38,631 nucleotides of DNA from Gammaproteobacteria bacterium (GTDB lineage Bacteria > Pseudomonadota > Gammaproteobacteria > Chromatiales > Chromatiaceae). Location: positions 1 through 38,631 of the forward strand of contig JAAAOQ010000160.1 of assembly GCA_009908845.1 (NCBI GenBank). The letters run 5' to 3'. Below the pieces are notes generated by a model that was given only the letters and a program-made list of their open reading frames with translations, had not been told where the DNA came from and did not search any database. Below are positions 1-10,148 of the stretch, in pieces; position 1 is the first letter of the stretch; every line of letters begins with the position of its first letter. Both the position numbers and the translations under genes were made by a program.

Positions 1-132
1 ATCCTGGACCACGAGTCGGACGCCGGCCAGGCCTACGCCGACATGGTGGCCCGCTATCTCGGCGAGGAGCGCCCGATGCGCTTCCTCGATGCGGAGCGGA
101 AGGGATTGTTCAGCCGACTATTTAGGGGGTGA
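1..132 (+). CDS. minD: Septum site-determining protein MinD, C-terminal fragment (5' truncated by window)
   Basis: Frame 1 reads ILDHESDAGQAYADMVARYLGEERPMRFLDAERKGLFSRLFRG* from base 1 to TGA at 130-132; MinD-like C-terminal amphipathic helix; minE follows immediately. Confidence 0.9.
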   Translation: MLDHESDAGQAYADMVARYLGEERPMRFLDAERKGLFSRLFRG

Positions 133-133
133 G

Positions 134-409
134 ATGGTGGGCCTTCTGGACTATTTCCGCAGCGCAGCCGGCGCCCAGAAAGGGTCCGCCTCGGTTGCTA
201 AAGAACGCCTGCAGATCCTGGTCGCACATGATCGTGCCGCCCGTGGTCGCCCCTCATACCTGCCCAAGCTGGAGCAAGAGATCCTGGCCGTGATCCGCAA
301 GTACGTCGAGGTCGATACCGATGCCGTCTCGGTGACCTATGAGCAGGAGGAAAGTCACGAGATCCTTGAGCTCAATATCGTGTTGCCGGAGAGCTCGGCG
401 CGGAGTTGA
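134..409 (+). CDS. minE: Cell division topological specificity factor MinE
   Basis: MVGLLDYFRS...KERLQILVAHDRAARGRPSYLPKLEQEILAVIRKYV; start taken at internal ATG 134 of ORF 89..409. Confidence 0.95.
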   Translation: MVGLLDYFRSAAGAQKGSASVAKERLQILVAHDRAARGRPSYLPKLEQEILAVIRKYVEVDTDAVSVTYEQEESHEILELNIVLPESSARS

Positions 410-410
410 T

Positions 411-881
411 TCAAACGCCCTCCAGCTCGAGGATGAACGACCACTGAGCTGCGGTGACCGGCATGATCGATAGCCGGTTTCCTCGGCGGATCAAAGGGAA
501 GTCTTGCAGCGGCCCGTCTGCGTACTGTTTCAGCTCAGCCAGCGTGATGGTGCGCTCGAGGTGGCGCAGGTAACGGACGTCGACGAGATACCAACGCGGA
601 TTGTCCGGGTCACTCTTGGGGTCGAAATACTCGCTGTCCGGGTCGAACGCGGTCGGGTCAGGGTAACCGCAACGGATGATCTCCATGAGTCCGACGATCC
701 CCGGCTCCTTGACGTTGGAATGGTAGAAGAAGGCCTGGTCGCCAGGCCTCATCTGGTCGCGCATCATGTTGCGCGCTTGGTAGTTGCGGACACCGTCCCA
801 AGGCTCGGTCTGGCCCTCGCGGGCCTGAAGATCATCGATACCGAAGACGTCCGGCTCGGACTTCATTAGCCAGTGGGCCAT
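411..881 (-). CDS. EVE domain-containing protein
   Basis: MAHWLMKSEPDVFGIDDL...WDGVRNYQARNMMRDQMRPGDQAFFYHSN: EVE/thymocyte nuclear protein 1-like family signature; start chosen at MAHW. Confidence 0.9.
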   Translation of the reverse strand: MAHWLMKSEPDVFGIDDLQAREGQTEPWDGVRNYQARNMMRDQMRPGDQAFFYHSNVKEPGIVGLMEIIRCGYPDPTAFDPDSEYFDPKSDPDNPRWYLVDVRYLRHLERTITLAELKQYADGPLQDFPLIRRGNRLSIMPVTAAQWSFILELEGV

Positions 882-944
882 TGGTCGCTCCTCTGGATCA
901 TTGGTCTCGATCATTCAAATGGCTCTCGCGTTGGGCGCCACCGC

Positions 945-1949
945 TCAATCTCCGGAGACGGTCTTGGCGAGGTGATGGAACGCGCTAAGACGTGCTGGAG
1001 CGATCCGACCCTGCTTGTGTGCGGCCTGGATCGCGCACTCCGGTTCCTCGAGATGGCGGCAGTTATTGAACCGGCAGCCTCCGAGATAGGGACGGAACTC
1101 GGGGAAACCCTGCTCGAGCTCGCAGCGGTCGATGCGCCCGAGACGGAAACTGCGCACGCCGGGCGAGTCGATCAGCCGGCTGCCCGCGTCCAATCGGTAG
1201 CTCGTTGCCGCCGAGGTCGTATGCCGTCCAAGCCCGGTGGCCGACGATAAGGCACCGACTTGGATCGGGCGATTCGGGAGCAGCGCCTGGATCAGCGACG
1301 ATTTGCCGACCCCCGACTGACCAACCAGGATTGCGGTTCTCTGGGTGAGATGTTGGCGCAATGGCTTCAGCGAAGCAGGTTGTTCGAGACTCAAAGGCAG
1401 TATCGGATAGCCGATGTCGCGGTAGTGGGCGAGCCCGGTCAGGAAGGCGGCCCGCTCCTGTTCTCTTAGCAGGTCCATCTTGGTGCAGAGGATCAGCGTT
1501 GAGACGCCGATGCGTTCGGCGGCAACGAGATACTGATCCGTCAGGAATCCGGTTGGCGGCGGCTGCGGCGCGATAACGACCGCAATGAGGTCGAGGTTTG
1601 CGGCCAAGGGCTTGTCGCGGCCATCGGCGACCGGGCGGCTGAGCAGGTTCTGTCTTGCCTCGATGGCAGTGACGACACCGGTCGACGGACCGGAAGCTTG
1701 CCAGATGACAAGGTCGCCGCAGACTGGTTCGCCGATGTGCTGTCGGGACACGCAATGATAGGTATGGCCGGTGTCGTCCTCGACAACGAGGTTTGCCCCG
1801 TGGCGTACGACGACCAGCCCGCCACGGGGTCTGTCGTCCTCGAGCTCAGCGCGCGCCAACTCGACGCGCGCCTCAAGCTTGCTTCGGCGCCGCTCTTGGA
1901 TGCGCTGGATGCGCGCTCGCTGCCGTTCCGAAAGACGCCGTCGAGCCAT
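945..1949 (-). CDS. rsgA: Small ribosomal subunit biogenesis GTPase RsgA
   Basis: Circularly permuted GTPase motifs (GQSGVGKSSLIQALLP, DSPGVRSF) and C-terminal zinc-binding CRFNNCRHLEEPECAI. Confidence 0.95.
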   Translation of the reverse strand: MARRRLSERQRARIQRIQERRRSKLEARVELARAELEDDRPRGGLVVVRHGANLVVEDDTGHTYHCVSRQHIGEPVCGDLVIWQASGPSTGVVTAIEARQNLLSRPVADGRDKPLAANLDLIAVVIAPQPPPTGFLTDQYLVAAERIGVSTLILCTKMDLLREQERAAFLTGLAHYRDIGYPILPLSLEQPASLKPLRQHLTQRTAILVGQSGVGKSSLIQALLPNRPIQVGALSSATGLGRHTTSAATSYRLDAGSRLIDSPGVRSFRLGRIDRCELEQGFPEFRPYLGGCRFNNCRHLEEPECAIQAAHKQGRIAPARLSAFHHLAKTVSGD

Positions 1950-1969
1950 GCCGCCTGGTCGCGCCAGGA

Positions 1970-2266
1970 TCAGCGTTCGAACTCGTAGTACTTCTCGTTC
2001 AGCAGTCCCGTGACCGCATCCACTTGGTCGTCGAACCAGGTCAGCCCGAGATTCTGCTCACACATGCGGACCTGGCTGTGCAGTGCGTCAAAGGAGTTGA
2101 CCCGGCGATCGGAGCGGGTGTAGACCTCGCTTCCATGGCAACTCGTGCAGTTTTCCTGAACCAGCGCCTTGGCATCGATGCCCTCATCGGCGATGGCTTG
2201 AGAAATGGTTGCCGACGAGAGGAAGATGGTCAATGCGGCGACGGGGACAATCGAGTGTCGGTTCAT
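1970..2266 (-). CDS. Small secreted c-type cytochrome
   Basis: [26 protein letters not shown] signal peptide, one CTSCH haem motif, about 98 aa; start at internal ATG (2266) of ORF 1970..2443. Confidence 0.8.
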   Translation of the reverse strand: MNRHSIVPVAALTIFLSSATISQAIADEGIDAKALVQENCTSCHGSEVYTRSDRRVNSFDALHSQVRMCEQNLGLTWFDDQVDAVTGLLNEKYYEFER

Positions 2267-2369
2267 ATCGGTTCTCCGAAGTAAGTGGTTGACCGTAAGT
2301 GGTGGACTTAGGGCCGCAGTCTCGAGGCGGTCTCGGCAGTCAGCGGTCTCGATACAGAATGGGGTGAAT

Positions 2370-2912
2370 GTGGCGAACGAAGACAATCTGATCTGGATCG
2401 ATCTGGAGATGACTGGGCTCGATCCGATGCGAGACCAGATCATCGAGATCGCAACGCTGATAACCGATGCGCAGCTACGGATCTTGGCGGAAGGGCCGGT
2501 GATCGCGATCCATCAACCCGATCATGTACTGGCGGCGATGGATGACTGGAATCGCAAACACCATCAGCAGTCGGGCCTGATTGATCGGGTTCGCGAGAGC
2601 GATCACGATGAACAATCCGCCGAGCGCAAGACATTGGCGTTTCTCGAGCGTTGGTGCAAGGCCGGTGCATCACCGTTGTGTGGAAACAGTATCTGCCAGG
2701 ATCGGCGTTTTCTGGCGCGTTGGATGCCGCGGCTCGAGTCCTTCTTCCACTATCGGAACCTCGATGTCAGTACGCTGAAGATTCTAGCGCAGCGTTGGGC
2801 GCCTGAGGTGGCGAAGGGGGTCAAGAAGGATGGCGCGCATCTCGCGCTCGCTGACATCAAGGAGTCGCTCGCGGAGCTTGCGTACTACCGCGCCGAGCTG
2901 TTGCGCGTCTAG
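2370..2912 (+). CDS. orn: Oligoribonuclease
   Basis: [32 protein letters not shown]...[18 protein letters not shown]: DEDDh exonuclease; probable GTG start at 2370. Confidence 0.95.
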   Translation: MANEDNLIWIDLEMTGLDPMRDQIIEIATLITDAQLRILAEGPVIAIHQPDHVLAAMDDWNRKHHQQSGLIDRVRESDHDEQSAERKTLAFLERWCKAGASPLCGNSICQDRRFLARWMPRLESFFHYRNLDVSTLKILAQRWAPEVAKGVKKDGAHLALADIKESLAELAYYRAELLRV

Positions 2913-2974
2913 GTTTGCGGCGATCCCTGGGAGGTCTTCGGTCATGCTTCGAATCCGCTTCAGTCGAGGTCTCG

Positions 2975-4489
2975 ATGCCGCGCGAGCTGCCTGAGTCGCA
3001 ACGATTGCCGCGTGCGCTCTATCGCGCAGAGCAGGTGCGAGCGCTCGATCGGGCGGCGATCGAGCAGGAGGGCATCCCCGCGCTCGAACTCATGGAGCGC
3101 GCCGGGGCCGCGGCCTTTTCGGTCCTGCGGGCGCGCTGGCCGGAGGTGCGCTCGATCGTCGTACTGGCCGGGCCGGGCAACAACGGTGGGGACGGATATG
3201 TGCTCGCGCGCCTGGCTCATCAGCACCAGATCGCTGTGCGGCTGTTGATGCTCGGCGAGCATCAGGGGCTCCGAGGGGCGGCTGCAGCGGCAGCACAGGC
3301 CTATCAGGATGCCGGCGGCGTTGCCGAACCGTTCACGCGGGTACCGCCGGACGCCGAGCTGATCGTGGATGCCCTGTTCGGCACCGGTCTTGGGCGACCC
3401 CTCTCCGGGACCTGGGCCGAGGCGGTCGCGCAGTGCAATGCATCCCGTGCGGCGATTCTGGCGCTCGATGTGCCATCCGGTCTGCAGGCCGACACCGGGG
3501 AGATCCTTGGGGTGGCGGTTGAAGCAAGCGCCACGGTCAGCTTCATCGGTCTGAAGCAGGGGTTGTTCACGGGGCGTGGCCCGGACTGCACCGGCATCGT
3601 CTGCTTCGATGGGCTCAGGGTGCCCGCCCGGATCTATGCCGCGGAGGTCTTGTCGGCGCGTCGGATCGACTGGAATCAACAGGTCCGATTGCTGCCGCGA
3701 CGGCGGCGCAGCGCGAACAAGGGTGATTTCGGTCACCTGCTGGTCATCGGTGGCGCGGCCGGGATGGGTGGCGCGCCGCGGCTGGCCGGGGAGGCTGCAC
3801 TGCGGACCGGCGCCGGCCGGGTCTCGATCGCAACGCATCCAGGGCATGCCTCGGTGCTGAATCTGACGCGGCCGGAACTGATGGTGCACGGTGTTCGTGA
3901 GCCGGCCGAGCTCGACGCGCTGCTGCACCGCAGTAGTCTGATCGCGCTCGGCCCCGGGCTTGGTCAGGCCGACTGGGGACTGGCCCTGTTCGAGCGCGCG
4001 CTGGCGTTGGATCGGCCGCTGGTGGTGGATGCCGATGGGCTCAATCTGCTGGCGCGCGCGCCCCGGCGACGCGATGACTGGGTGTTGACCCCGCATCCGG
4101 GCGAAGCGGCTCGGCTGTTGGATATCTCCGTGTCCGAGGTCGAGGCCGACCGCTTCGCGGCCGTACAGCGCCTGTATGAGCGCTACGGTGGCGTGGTCGT
4201 GCTCAAGGGCGCTGGCACGCTGATAACCGGTCCTGGCATGCGTCCGATCGCTGTCTGCGCCCAGGGCAATCCCGGAATGGCTAGTGCGGGGATGGGGGAC
4301 GCCTTGACCGGCATCATCGCTGCGTTGATCGGGCAGGGTCTCGAGCCGTCACTGGCGGCGGAGGCGGGCGTCTGTCTCCATGCGGCGGCCGGTGATCGAG
4401 CCGCCGAGCGCGGGCAGCGGGGCCTGATCGTCAGCGATCTGATCGCTGAGCTGCAGCCGCTGCTCGCCGAGTCCGATGGCGAGCGATGA
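2975..4489 (+). CDS. nnr: Bifunctional NAD(P)H-hydrate epimerase / ADP-dependent NAD(P)H-hydrate dehydratase
   Basis: YjeF_N (VLAGPGNNGGDGYVLARL) and carbohydrate-kinase-like domain (VLKGAGTLITGP...GNPGMASAGMGDALTGIIAAL). Confidence 0.95.
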   Translation: MPRELPESQRLPRALYRAEQVRALDRAAIEQEGIPALELMERAGAAAFSVLRARWPEVRSIVVLAGPGNNGGDGYVLARLAHQHQIAVRLLMLGEHQGLRGAAAAAAQAYQDAGGVAEPFTRVPPDAELIVDALFGTGLGRPLSGTWAEAVAQCNASRAAILALDVPSGLQADTGEILGVAVEASATVSFIGLKQGLFTGRGPDCTGIVCFDGLRVPARIYAAEVLSARRIDWNQQVRLLPRRRRSANKGDFGHLLVIGGAAGMGGAPRLAGEAALRTGAGRVSIATHPGHASVLNLTRPELMVHGVREPAELDALLHRSSLIALGPGLGQADWGLALFERALALDRPLVVDADGLNLLARAPRRRDDWVLTPHPGEAARLLDISVSEVEADRFAAVQRLYERYGGVVVLKGAGTLITGPGMRPIAVCAQGNPGMASAGMGDALTGIIAALIGQGLEPSLAAEAGVCLHAAAGDRAAERGQRGLIVSDLIAELQPLLAESDGER

Positions 4490-4974
4490 CCAGACGATCG
4501 GTTCGCTGCGAGCTTGCAGGCGAGGCAGCGCAGCTTGAGTTCGGCGCACGGCTTGCGCGTGCCCTTGGGGGACGCGACGCGGTGATCTATCTGCGCGGAG
4601 AGCTCGGCACCGGTAAGACCACGCTGGTGCGAGGGCTGCTGCGCGCGCTCGGTTACACCGGGCCGGTGCGCAGTCCGACCTACACTCTGGTCGAGCCCTA
4701 TGACAGCATCGTGCCAGCGGTTGTGCACCTGGACCTCTATCGGTTGAGTGATCCCGAAGAGCTCGAGTATCTCGGCGTGCGCGATCTGAGCGCCCGCATG
4801 GGCTTGATGATGGTCGAATGGCCAGAGCGCGGAGCAGGCGTGCTGCCGCCGGCGGACATCGAGATCGAGATCGAGCACGCCGGGCTGGCCCGGCGAGTGT
4901 CGGTGAGCGGGCCCTCGGATTGGGCGCCCGTGATGGCTGCATTGGCCGTAGCGGGTCCTGACTCGGACGCGTAG
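4486..4974 (+). CDS. tsaE: tRNA threonylcarbamoyladenosine biosynthesis ATPase TsaE
   Basis: YLRGELGTGKTTLVRGLLRALGYTGPVRSPTYTLVEPY; ATGA overlap with nnr. Confidence 0.95.
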   Translation: MTRRSVRCELAGEAAQLEFGARLARALGGRDAVIYLRGELGTGKTTLVRGLLRALGYTGPVRSPTYTLVEPYDSIVPAVVHLDLYRLSDPEELEYLGVRDLSARMGLMMVEWPERGAGVLPPADIEIEIEHAGLARRVSVSGPSDWAPVMAALAVAGPDSDA

Positions 4975-5228
4975 CGCTGCAAGCGGTGTCCTGACGGCTG
5001 AAACCTCGGAGCCGGTCGCTGAAAGGTCTCATGAGGCCGTGGCCGCGGGCATCCACCCGTCAGTAGCAAGCGGCCCGGAATCCTCATCCAATCCGCGCTC
5101 TTATCCGGCCGAGGCAGCGGCCAGCGGTCGTTTCTAGCATCACGGTTGTGGCGTTGCGGGATGGTCGTAGAAAGGCGACAGCGTGCTCAGGTCAGACTGA
5201 GGAATCGCTTTCAAGCAGCCGTTTAGGC

Positions 5229-5257
5229 TTGGAATGTCCGTTCCGACCGACTATGCT
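5229..5257 (+). promoter_or_regulatory. Putative sigma70 promoter upstream of amiB
   Basis: TTGGAA (5229-5234), 17-bp spacer, TATGCT (5252-5257), in the tsaE-amiB gap about 60 bp upstream of the amiB ATG. Confidence 0.4.
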
Positions 5258-5318
5258 TTTTGGGGTAAATATACCACTCGTGTCGCGGCGGCAGGGCCGC
5301 CGAACGGATCGCCTGCAG

Positions 5319-6683
5319 ATGTTCAGGAAGCATGCTCGAAACAGTCTCCTCGCAGCACTGATGCTCATGACGGTCGCTGCAGCCGCCGGGCAGGTCAGTG
5401 TCGACGGTGCGCGTATCTGGAATGGCCCGGACCACACTCGATTCGTTGTCGATACCGAGGCCCCGGTCGAGCACAAGGTCTTTGCGCTCAAGGACCCGCA
5501 CCGGCTCGTCATCGACTTGATCGATGCCCGGCTCGACGGCGGGCTGCCCGACCCGGCCGCGGACGACCGGGTCGTGGCCGGACTGCGCAGCGGTATTCGC
5601 GCCGGCGACGATCTGCGCCTGGTACTGGACCTCAAGCAGCCCGCCCGGGCGAAGAGCTTCAATCTCGAACCGAACGGCACCTACGGGCATCGTCTGGTGA
5701 TCGACCTGATGCCTAAGGTGGAAGCTGGGCGCAGCGCGCCGCTGACGGCCGCCTCCATCAATCGCAGGTCTGGATATCCATCGGTGCACGGGGCCCGCCC
5801 GGCGACTCGCGATCTGGTGATTGCGGTCGATGCCGGACATGGCGGTGAAGACCCGGGCGCGATCGGTGCGCATGGGACGCGCGAGAAGGATGTGACGCTG
5901 GCGATCTCGCGCAAGCTGGCGCGACGGATCAACGCCCATCCCGGCCTACGCGGGGTGCTGGTGCGCGATGGTGACTACTATATCCGGCTGCGCGAGCGCA
6001 TCGAGATCGCGCGTAAGCATAAGGCCGATCTCTTCGTCTCGATCCATGCCGACGCCTTCAAGGATCGACGCGTGCGGGGCTCGTCAGTCTTTACCCTCTC
6101 TGCGGGCGGGGCGACCAGCGAGGCGGCGCGCTGGCTGGCTGAGCGCGAGAACCGGGCGGACCTGATCGGCGGTGTCGACCTCAAGAAGCGCGACGACATC
6201 CTGGCGACCGTGCTACTCGAGATGAGCCAGAACGCGACGCTCGAGCTGAGCGATGTCGCTGCCGACAAGGTGTTGGCCAAGCTTCGCGGACTCGGGGAGG
6301 TGCATCAGAAGCGAATCCAGAAGGCCGGTTTTGCGGTGCTCAAATCGCCGGATATCCCGTCGATGCTGGTCGAGACGGCGTTCATCTCGAACCCGAGCGA
6401 GGAACAGCGTCTCCGGGACAGGGCCTATCAGGACAGGCTTGCGCAGGCCATCCTCGACGGGATCATCGAGTATTTTGCCGAGTATCCCCCGCCTGGCACG
6501 CGCTTCGCCAAAGCGAGATCGGCGATCACGGCGAGCGAGCGCCGCCACCGTATCGAGTCGGGCGACACCTTGTCCGAGATCGCGCAGAGCTATGGGGTCA
6601 AGCTCGGATCGCTGCGTCATCTGAACCGGCTCGACGGCGATCGCATCCGTGCAGGACAGGTGCTGATCATCCCCGAGAGTTGA
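5319..6683 (+). CDS. amiB: N-acetylmuramoyl-L-alanine amidase with AMIN and LysM domains
   Basis: AMIN-like N-terminus; Amidase_3 signature VIAVDAGHGGEDPGAIGAHGTREKDVTLAISRKL; C-terminal LysM HRIESGDTLSEIAQSYGVKLGSLRHLNRL; start at internal ATG 5319. Confidence 0.92.
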   Translation: MFRKHARNSLLAALMLMTVAAAAGQVSVDGARIWNGPDHTRFVVDTEAPVEHKVFALKDPHRLVIDLIDARLDGGLPDPAADDRVVAGLRSGIRAGDDLRLVLDLKQPARAKSFNLEPNGTYGHRLVIDLMPKVEAGRSAPLTAASINRRSGYPSVHGARPATRDLVIAVDAGHGGEDPGAIGAHGTREKDVTLAISRKLARRINAHPGLRGVLVRDGDYYIRLRERIEIARKHKADLFVSIHADAFKDRRVRGSSVFTLSAGGATSEAARWLAERENRADLIGGVDLKKRDDILATVLLEMSQNATLELSDVAADKVLAKLRGLGEVHQKRIQKAGFAVLKSPDIPSMLVETAFISNPSEEQRLRDRAYQDRLAQAILDGIIEYFAEYPPPGTRFAKARSAITASERRHRIESGDTLSEIAQSYGVKLGSLRHLNRLDGDRIRAGQVLIIPES

Positions 6684-6984
6684 GGCGCGACGTCGGACTG
6701 CGGTGCGCGGACCGCGCGGAGGTCGGCGCCGCGGGGCCGGTGCTTTGAGTGGCGTCGAGCCGACTTGCGGTTCTCGGCCGGTCCCGTCGACCGGCGGCGT
6801 CGGCCGTTCCCGTCGGCTGTCAGGGCGTCGGCATAACCCTCCGCCCTGACTGTCGGACAGGGTGAGCCCAACGGCGCTGACTGTTCCTGCGCGTTCTGTC
6901 CGGCGATCAGGCGGAATGGCTATCACGGCCGTTCGGGCGCCGCTCTTGCTTGCCGCAGCGGCTGCTTTTTGGTTCCATCAGTGG

Positions 6985-8859
6985 ATGCCGTCTATTCGTC
7001 CATTGCCGCCGCTGCTCATCAATCAGATCGCTGCCGGCGAGGTGATCGAGCGCCCGGCGTCTGTCGTCAAGGAACTGCTCGAGAACAGTCTCGACGCCGG
7101 GGCCGGCGAGATCCGGGTCGATCTGGAGCAGGCTGGGGTCAAGCGTATTCAGGTCCGCGATGATGGCTGTGGTATCGCCCGTGACGAGCTTGCGCTCGCT
7201 GTCGCACGCCATGCGACCAGCAAGATCACGAGTCTCGACGATCTCGAGGCAGTGGCCAGTCTCGGCTTTCGCGGCGAGGCCCTGCCGAGCATCGCCTCGG
7301 TTGCCCGCGTCGAGCTGACATCGCGGCGGGCTGGGCAGCCCCATGGCTGGCGGCTCTGCAGTGACGGCGGCGATCTCGCCGACGAGCCGGAGCCGGCCGC
7401 GCACCCGGTCGGCACCTCGGTCGAAGTGCGCGATCTGTTCCATCGGGTGCCGGCGCGGCGCAAGTTCCTGCGCACCGAGCGCACCGAGCTCGGCCATATC
7501 GAACAGCTGCTGCGACGCCTGGCGCTTGCCCGTCCCGAGGTTGGGTTCCGCGTCCAGCACAACGGACGTGAGCTGCTCGACCTCAGACCGCAGGCCGAGG
7601 CGCAGGGATCAGCCTCGCAAGCGCGTCAGCTGCGGCTACAGGCGTTGCTCGGAGATGCCTTCATGAGCCATGCGCTTGAGCTCGACGAGCGTGCGGCCGG
7701 GCTCGAGCTGAGCGGCTGGGTTGCACGCCCGGCCTTCTCGCGCAGTCAGGCGGACCTTCAGTTCTTCTTCGTCAACGGTCGGATGGTGCGGGACAAGCTG
7801 GTGAGCCATGCGGTGCGCCAGGCGTTTCAGGATGTGCTCCATCATGGGCGCCAGCCGGCCTATGTGCTCTATCTGCGGCTCGATCCACGTCAGGTCGATG
7901 TGAATGTCCATCCGGCCAAGCAGGAGGTGCGTTTCCGTGAGGGCCGGCAGGTGCATGACTTTCTGTTCCGTAGCCTGCATCGGCGTTTAGCTGCCGGGGT
8001 GCGGGGGACTGACCTAGCAGGGCCGGTGAGTCAACCGGAGTCGCCTGAGGCCGGCGTCGCGGCCGGCGGGGGGGCACAGCCGACGGCTCAGGCGCAGGAG
8101 CCAGCCGCGCCTGCGCGGCAGTCGCCGCTGCCGCTGCGCGTCGGCGATGGACGCGGCGCCTATGCGGCGGAGCTTGCCTGGCAGCAGCCCGCAGGCGCGG
8201 CTGCCGAGCCCATGACTGGGGCCTCGGCGGCGGAGCAGCCGCTCGCTGGTGCACCGGCTGCTACCGAAACAGCGATCCCGCCACTCGGTTACGCGATCGG
8301 GCAGGTCAACGGCATCTATATCCTGTCCGAGACCGAAGACGGTGTGATCATCGTCGATATGCACGCGGCCCATGAGCGCATCGGCTATGAACGCCTCAAG
8401 GCAAGCTGGGCGGAGGGGGCTGTGCGGCAGCAACCCCTGTTGGTCCCGATCGCGGTCGCCGTCTCGCAATCTGAGGCGGATCAGGCCGAGCAACAGCAGG
8501 CGTTGCTCGAGTCGCTCGGTATCGGGGTCGATCGCGGTGGGCCTGAGCGCCTGATCCTGCGTGCCGTTCCGGCCATCCTTCAGGACGCCGACCCGGAGCA
8601 GCTGCTGCGGGATCTGCTGGCCGATCTAGCGGCCGACGGCGGGACCGATCGGATTCAGGCTGAGATCAACCGGGTCCTCGCGACCATGGCCTGCCATGGC
8701 TCGGTGCGCGCGAACCGTCAGCTGACGCTGCCGGAGATGAATGCGCTGCTGCGGGCAATGGAGCGGACCGAGCGCGCCGATCAGTGCAATCATGGCCGGC
8801 CGACCTGGGTGAGACTCTCGCGTCAGGCGCTGGATCAGCTGTTCTGGCGCGGGCGTTGA
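6985..8859 (+). CDS. mutL: DNA mismatch repair protein MutL
   Basis: MPSIRPLPPLLINQIAAGEVIERPASVVKELLENSLDAGA; GHKL ATPase and C-terminal domain; start chosen at 6985 rather than ORF start 6862. Confidence 0.96.
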   Translation: MPSIRPLPPLLINQIAAGEVIERPASVVKELLENSLDAGAGEIRVDLEQAGVKRIQVRDDGCGIARDELALAVARHATSKITSLDDLEAVASLGFRGEALPSIASVARVELTSRRAGQPHGWRLCSDGGDLADEPEPAAHPVGTSVEVRDLFHRVPARRKFLRTERTELGHIEQLLRRLALARPEVGFRVQHNGRELLDLRPQAEAQGSASQARQLRLQALLGDAFMSHALELDERAAGLELSGWVARPAFSRSQADLQFFFVNGRMVRDKLVSHAVRQAFQDVLHHGRQPAYVLYLRLDPRQVDVNVHPAKQEVRFREGRQVHDFLFRSLHRRLAAGVRGTDLAGPVSQPESPEAGVAAGGGAQPTAQAQEPAAPARQSPLPLRVGDGRGAYAAELAWQQPAGAAAEPMTGASAAEQPLAGAPAATETAIPPLGYAIGQVNGIYILSETEDGVIIVDMHAAHERIGYERLKASWAEGAVRQQPLLVPIAVAVSQSEADQAEQQQALLESLGIGVDRGGPERLILRAVPAILQDADPEQLLRDLLADLAADGGTDRIQAEINRVLATMACHGSVRANRQLTLPEMNALLRAMERTERADQCNHGRPTWVRLSRQALDQLFWRGR

Positions 8860-8865
8860 CCGCGG

Positions 8866-9855
8866 ATGGACAACGCCTCACCTAACGCGAGCCCAGCATC
8901 TGACGCAAGCCCGGCCCCAAGCGCGTTGCCGCCGGTGATCCTCATCACTGGCCCGACCGCCTCCGGCAAGACCGAGCTGGCCTTGGCGGTCGCCGAGCAC
9001 TTCCCGTGCGATCTGATCAGTGTCGATTCGGCGATGGTCTATCGCGGCATGGATATCGGGACCGCGAAGCCTGGGCCCGAGTTGCTGTCCCGTTATCCAC
9101 ACCGGCTCGTGGACATCTGTGAGCCGACCGAATCCTACTCGGCGGCACGGTTTCGCACCGATGCGCTTGCGGCGATGGGCGAGATTACGGCGGCGGGTCG
9201 GGTTCCGCTGCTGGTCGGCGGCACCATGCTCTACTGGCGTGCATTGGCGGGTGGTCTATCACCGCTGCCAGAGGCGCAGCCGCAGGTCCGTGCAGGCCTT
9301 GCCGAGCGACACGCGCGCCGCGGCGCAGCAGCGATGCACGCCTGGCTCACCGAGGTGGACCCAGCGACGGCCGCACAGGTCCATCCGAACGATCCGCAGC
9401 GCGTTCAGCGTGCACTGGAGGTGTTCTTGGTGACCGGTCGTCCGATGAGCGAGCTTCGGGTCGGCGGGTCGCAAAGCGGGTTGGCGTATCGGGTGCTCAA
9501 GCTGGTGCGTTCACCGCGCGACCGGGCGGTCCTGCATCAGCGTATCGCGCGGCGCTTCGATGCGATGCTTGCGTCCGGGTTCGAGGACGAGGTGCGCCGG
9601 CTTCGGGCGCGCAACGATCTCGATGCGGATCGACCTGCGATGCGCTGTGTCGGTTACCGTCAGCTATGGGCCTACCTCGAAGGTGCGCTCGACTATGCTG
9701 AGATGCATGCCCAGGCCGTCGCGGCGACGCGCCAGCTGGCCAAACGCCAGTATACCTGGCTCCGTGCCGAGTCGGACTGCAACTGGTTGTGGGATCAAGA
9801 GGGGCTCGAGCGCGATGCGCTCGAGCGGGTGCGGGCCTTCCTCGAGGCCGGTTGA
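8866..9855 (+). CDS. miaA: tRNA dimethylallyltransferase MiaA
   Basis: VILITGPTASGKTELALAVAEHFPCDLISVDSAMVYRGMDIGTAKP. Confidence 0.96.
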   Translation: MDNASPNASPASDASPAPSALPPVILITGPTASGKTELALAVAEHFPCDLISVDSAMVYRGMDIGTAKPGPELLSRYPHRLVDICEPTESYSAARFRTDALAAMGEITAAGRVPLLVGGTMLYWRALAGGLSPLPEAQPQVRAGLAERHARRGAAAMHAWLTEVDPATAAQVHPNDPQRVQRALEVFLVTGRPMSELRVGGSQSGLAYRVLKLVRSPRDRAVLHQRIARRFDAMLASGFEDEVRRLRARNDLDADRPAMRCVGYRQLWAYLEGALDYAEMHAQAVAATRQLAKRQYTWLRAESDCNWLWDQEGLERDALERVRAFLEAG

Positions 9856-9892
9856 GGGCTGCTGTCCGATCCGCCGGGCACTCCTTGGAAAC

Positions 9893-9983
9893 GCCTTAGA
9901 AGCCCTATCAGAATGACGTTTGTGGCCTTCTAAATCAGACATTTGCGCAAGTCAAGCGGGCGTTTTGATAGTGCTTCTAAGGC
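9893..9983. repeat. 91-bp element bounded by 21-bp imperfect inverted repeats
   Basis: GCCTTAGAAGCCCTATCAGAA (9893-9913) against TTTTGATAGTGCTTCTAAGGC (9963-9983); 19 of 21 positions complementary; 49-bp interior. Confidence 0.7.
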
Positions 9984-10148
9984 CGCCGGCCGCGGCAGCT
10001 TCGGGGGAGCAAATAATGGACAAGCCCTTGGCGAGGCGCTTGCGAGCGTCGAGCGAGGCTCCGGCCGACGTTGGGTGGGTCCATTGCGCTTTGCAGCCGC
10101 ATAGGCCCTTGCCGCTGTGCTATCGTGCAACGTTTAACTGCAGTATTC

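Noticed and set aside
2960-4096. 378-aa minus-strand ORF opposite nnr
   Set aside because: Antisense shadow of a clearly conserved gene in GC-rich DNA; composition (Arg/His/Gln-rich) typical of spurious frames.
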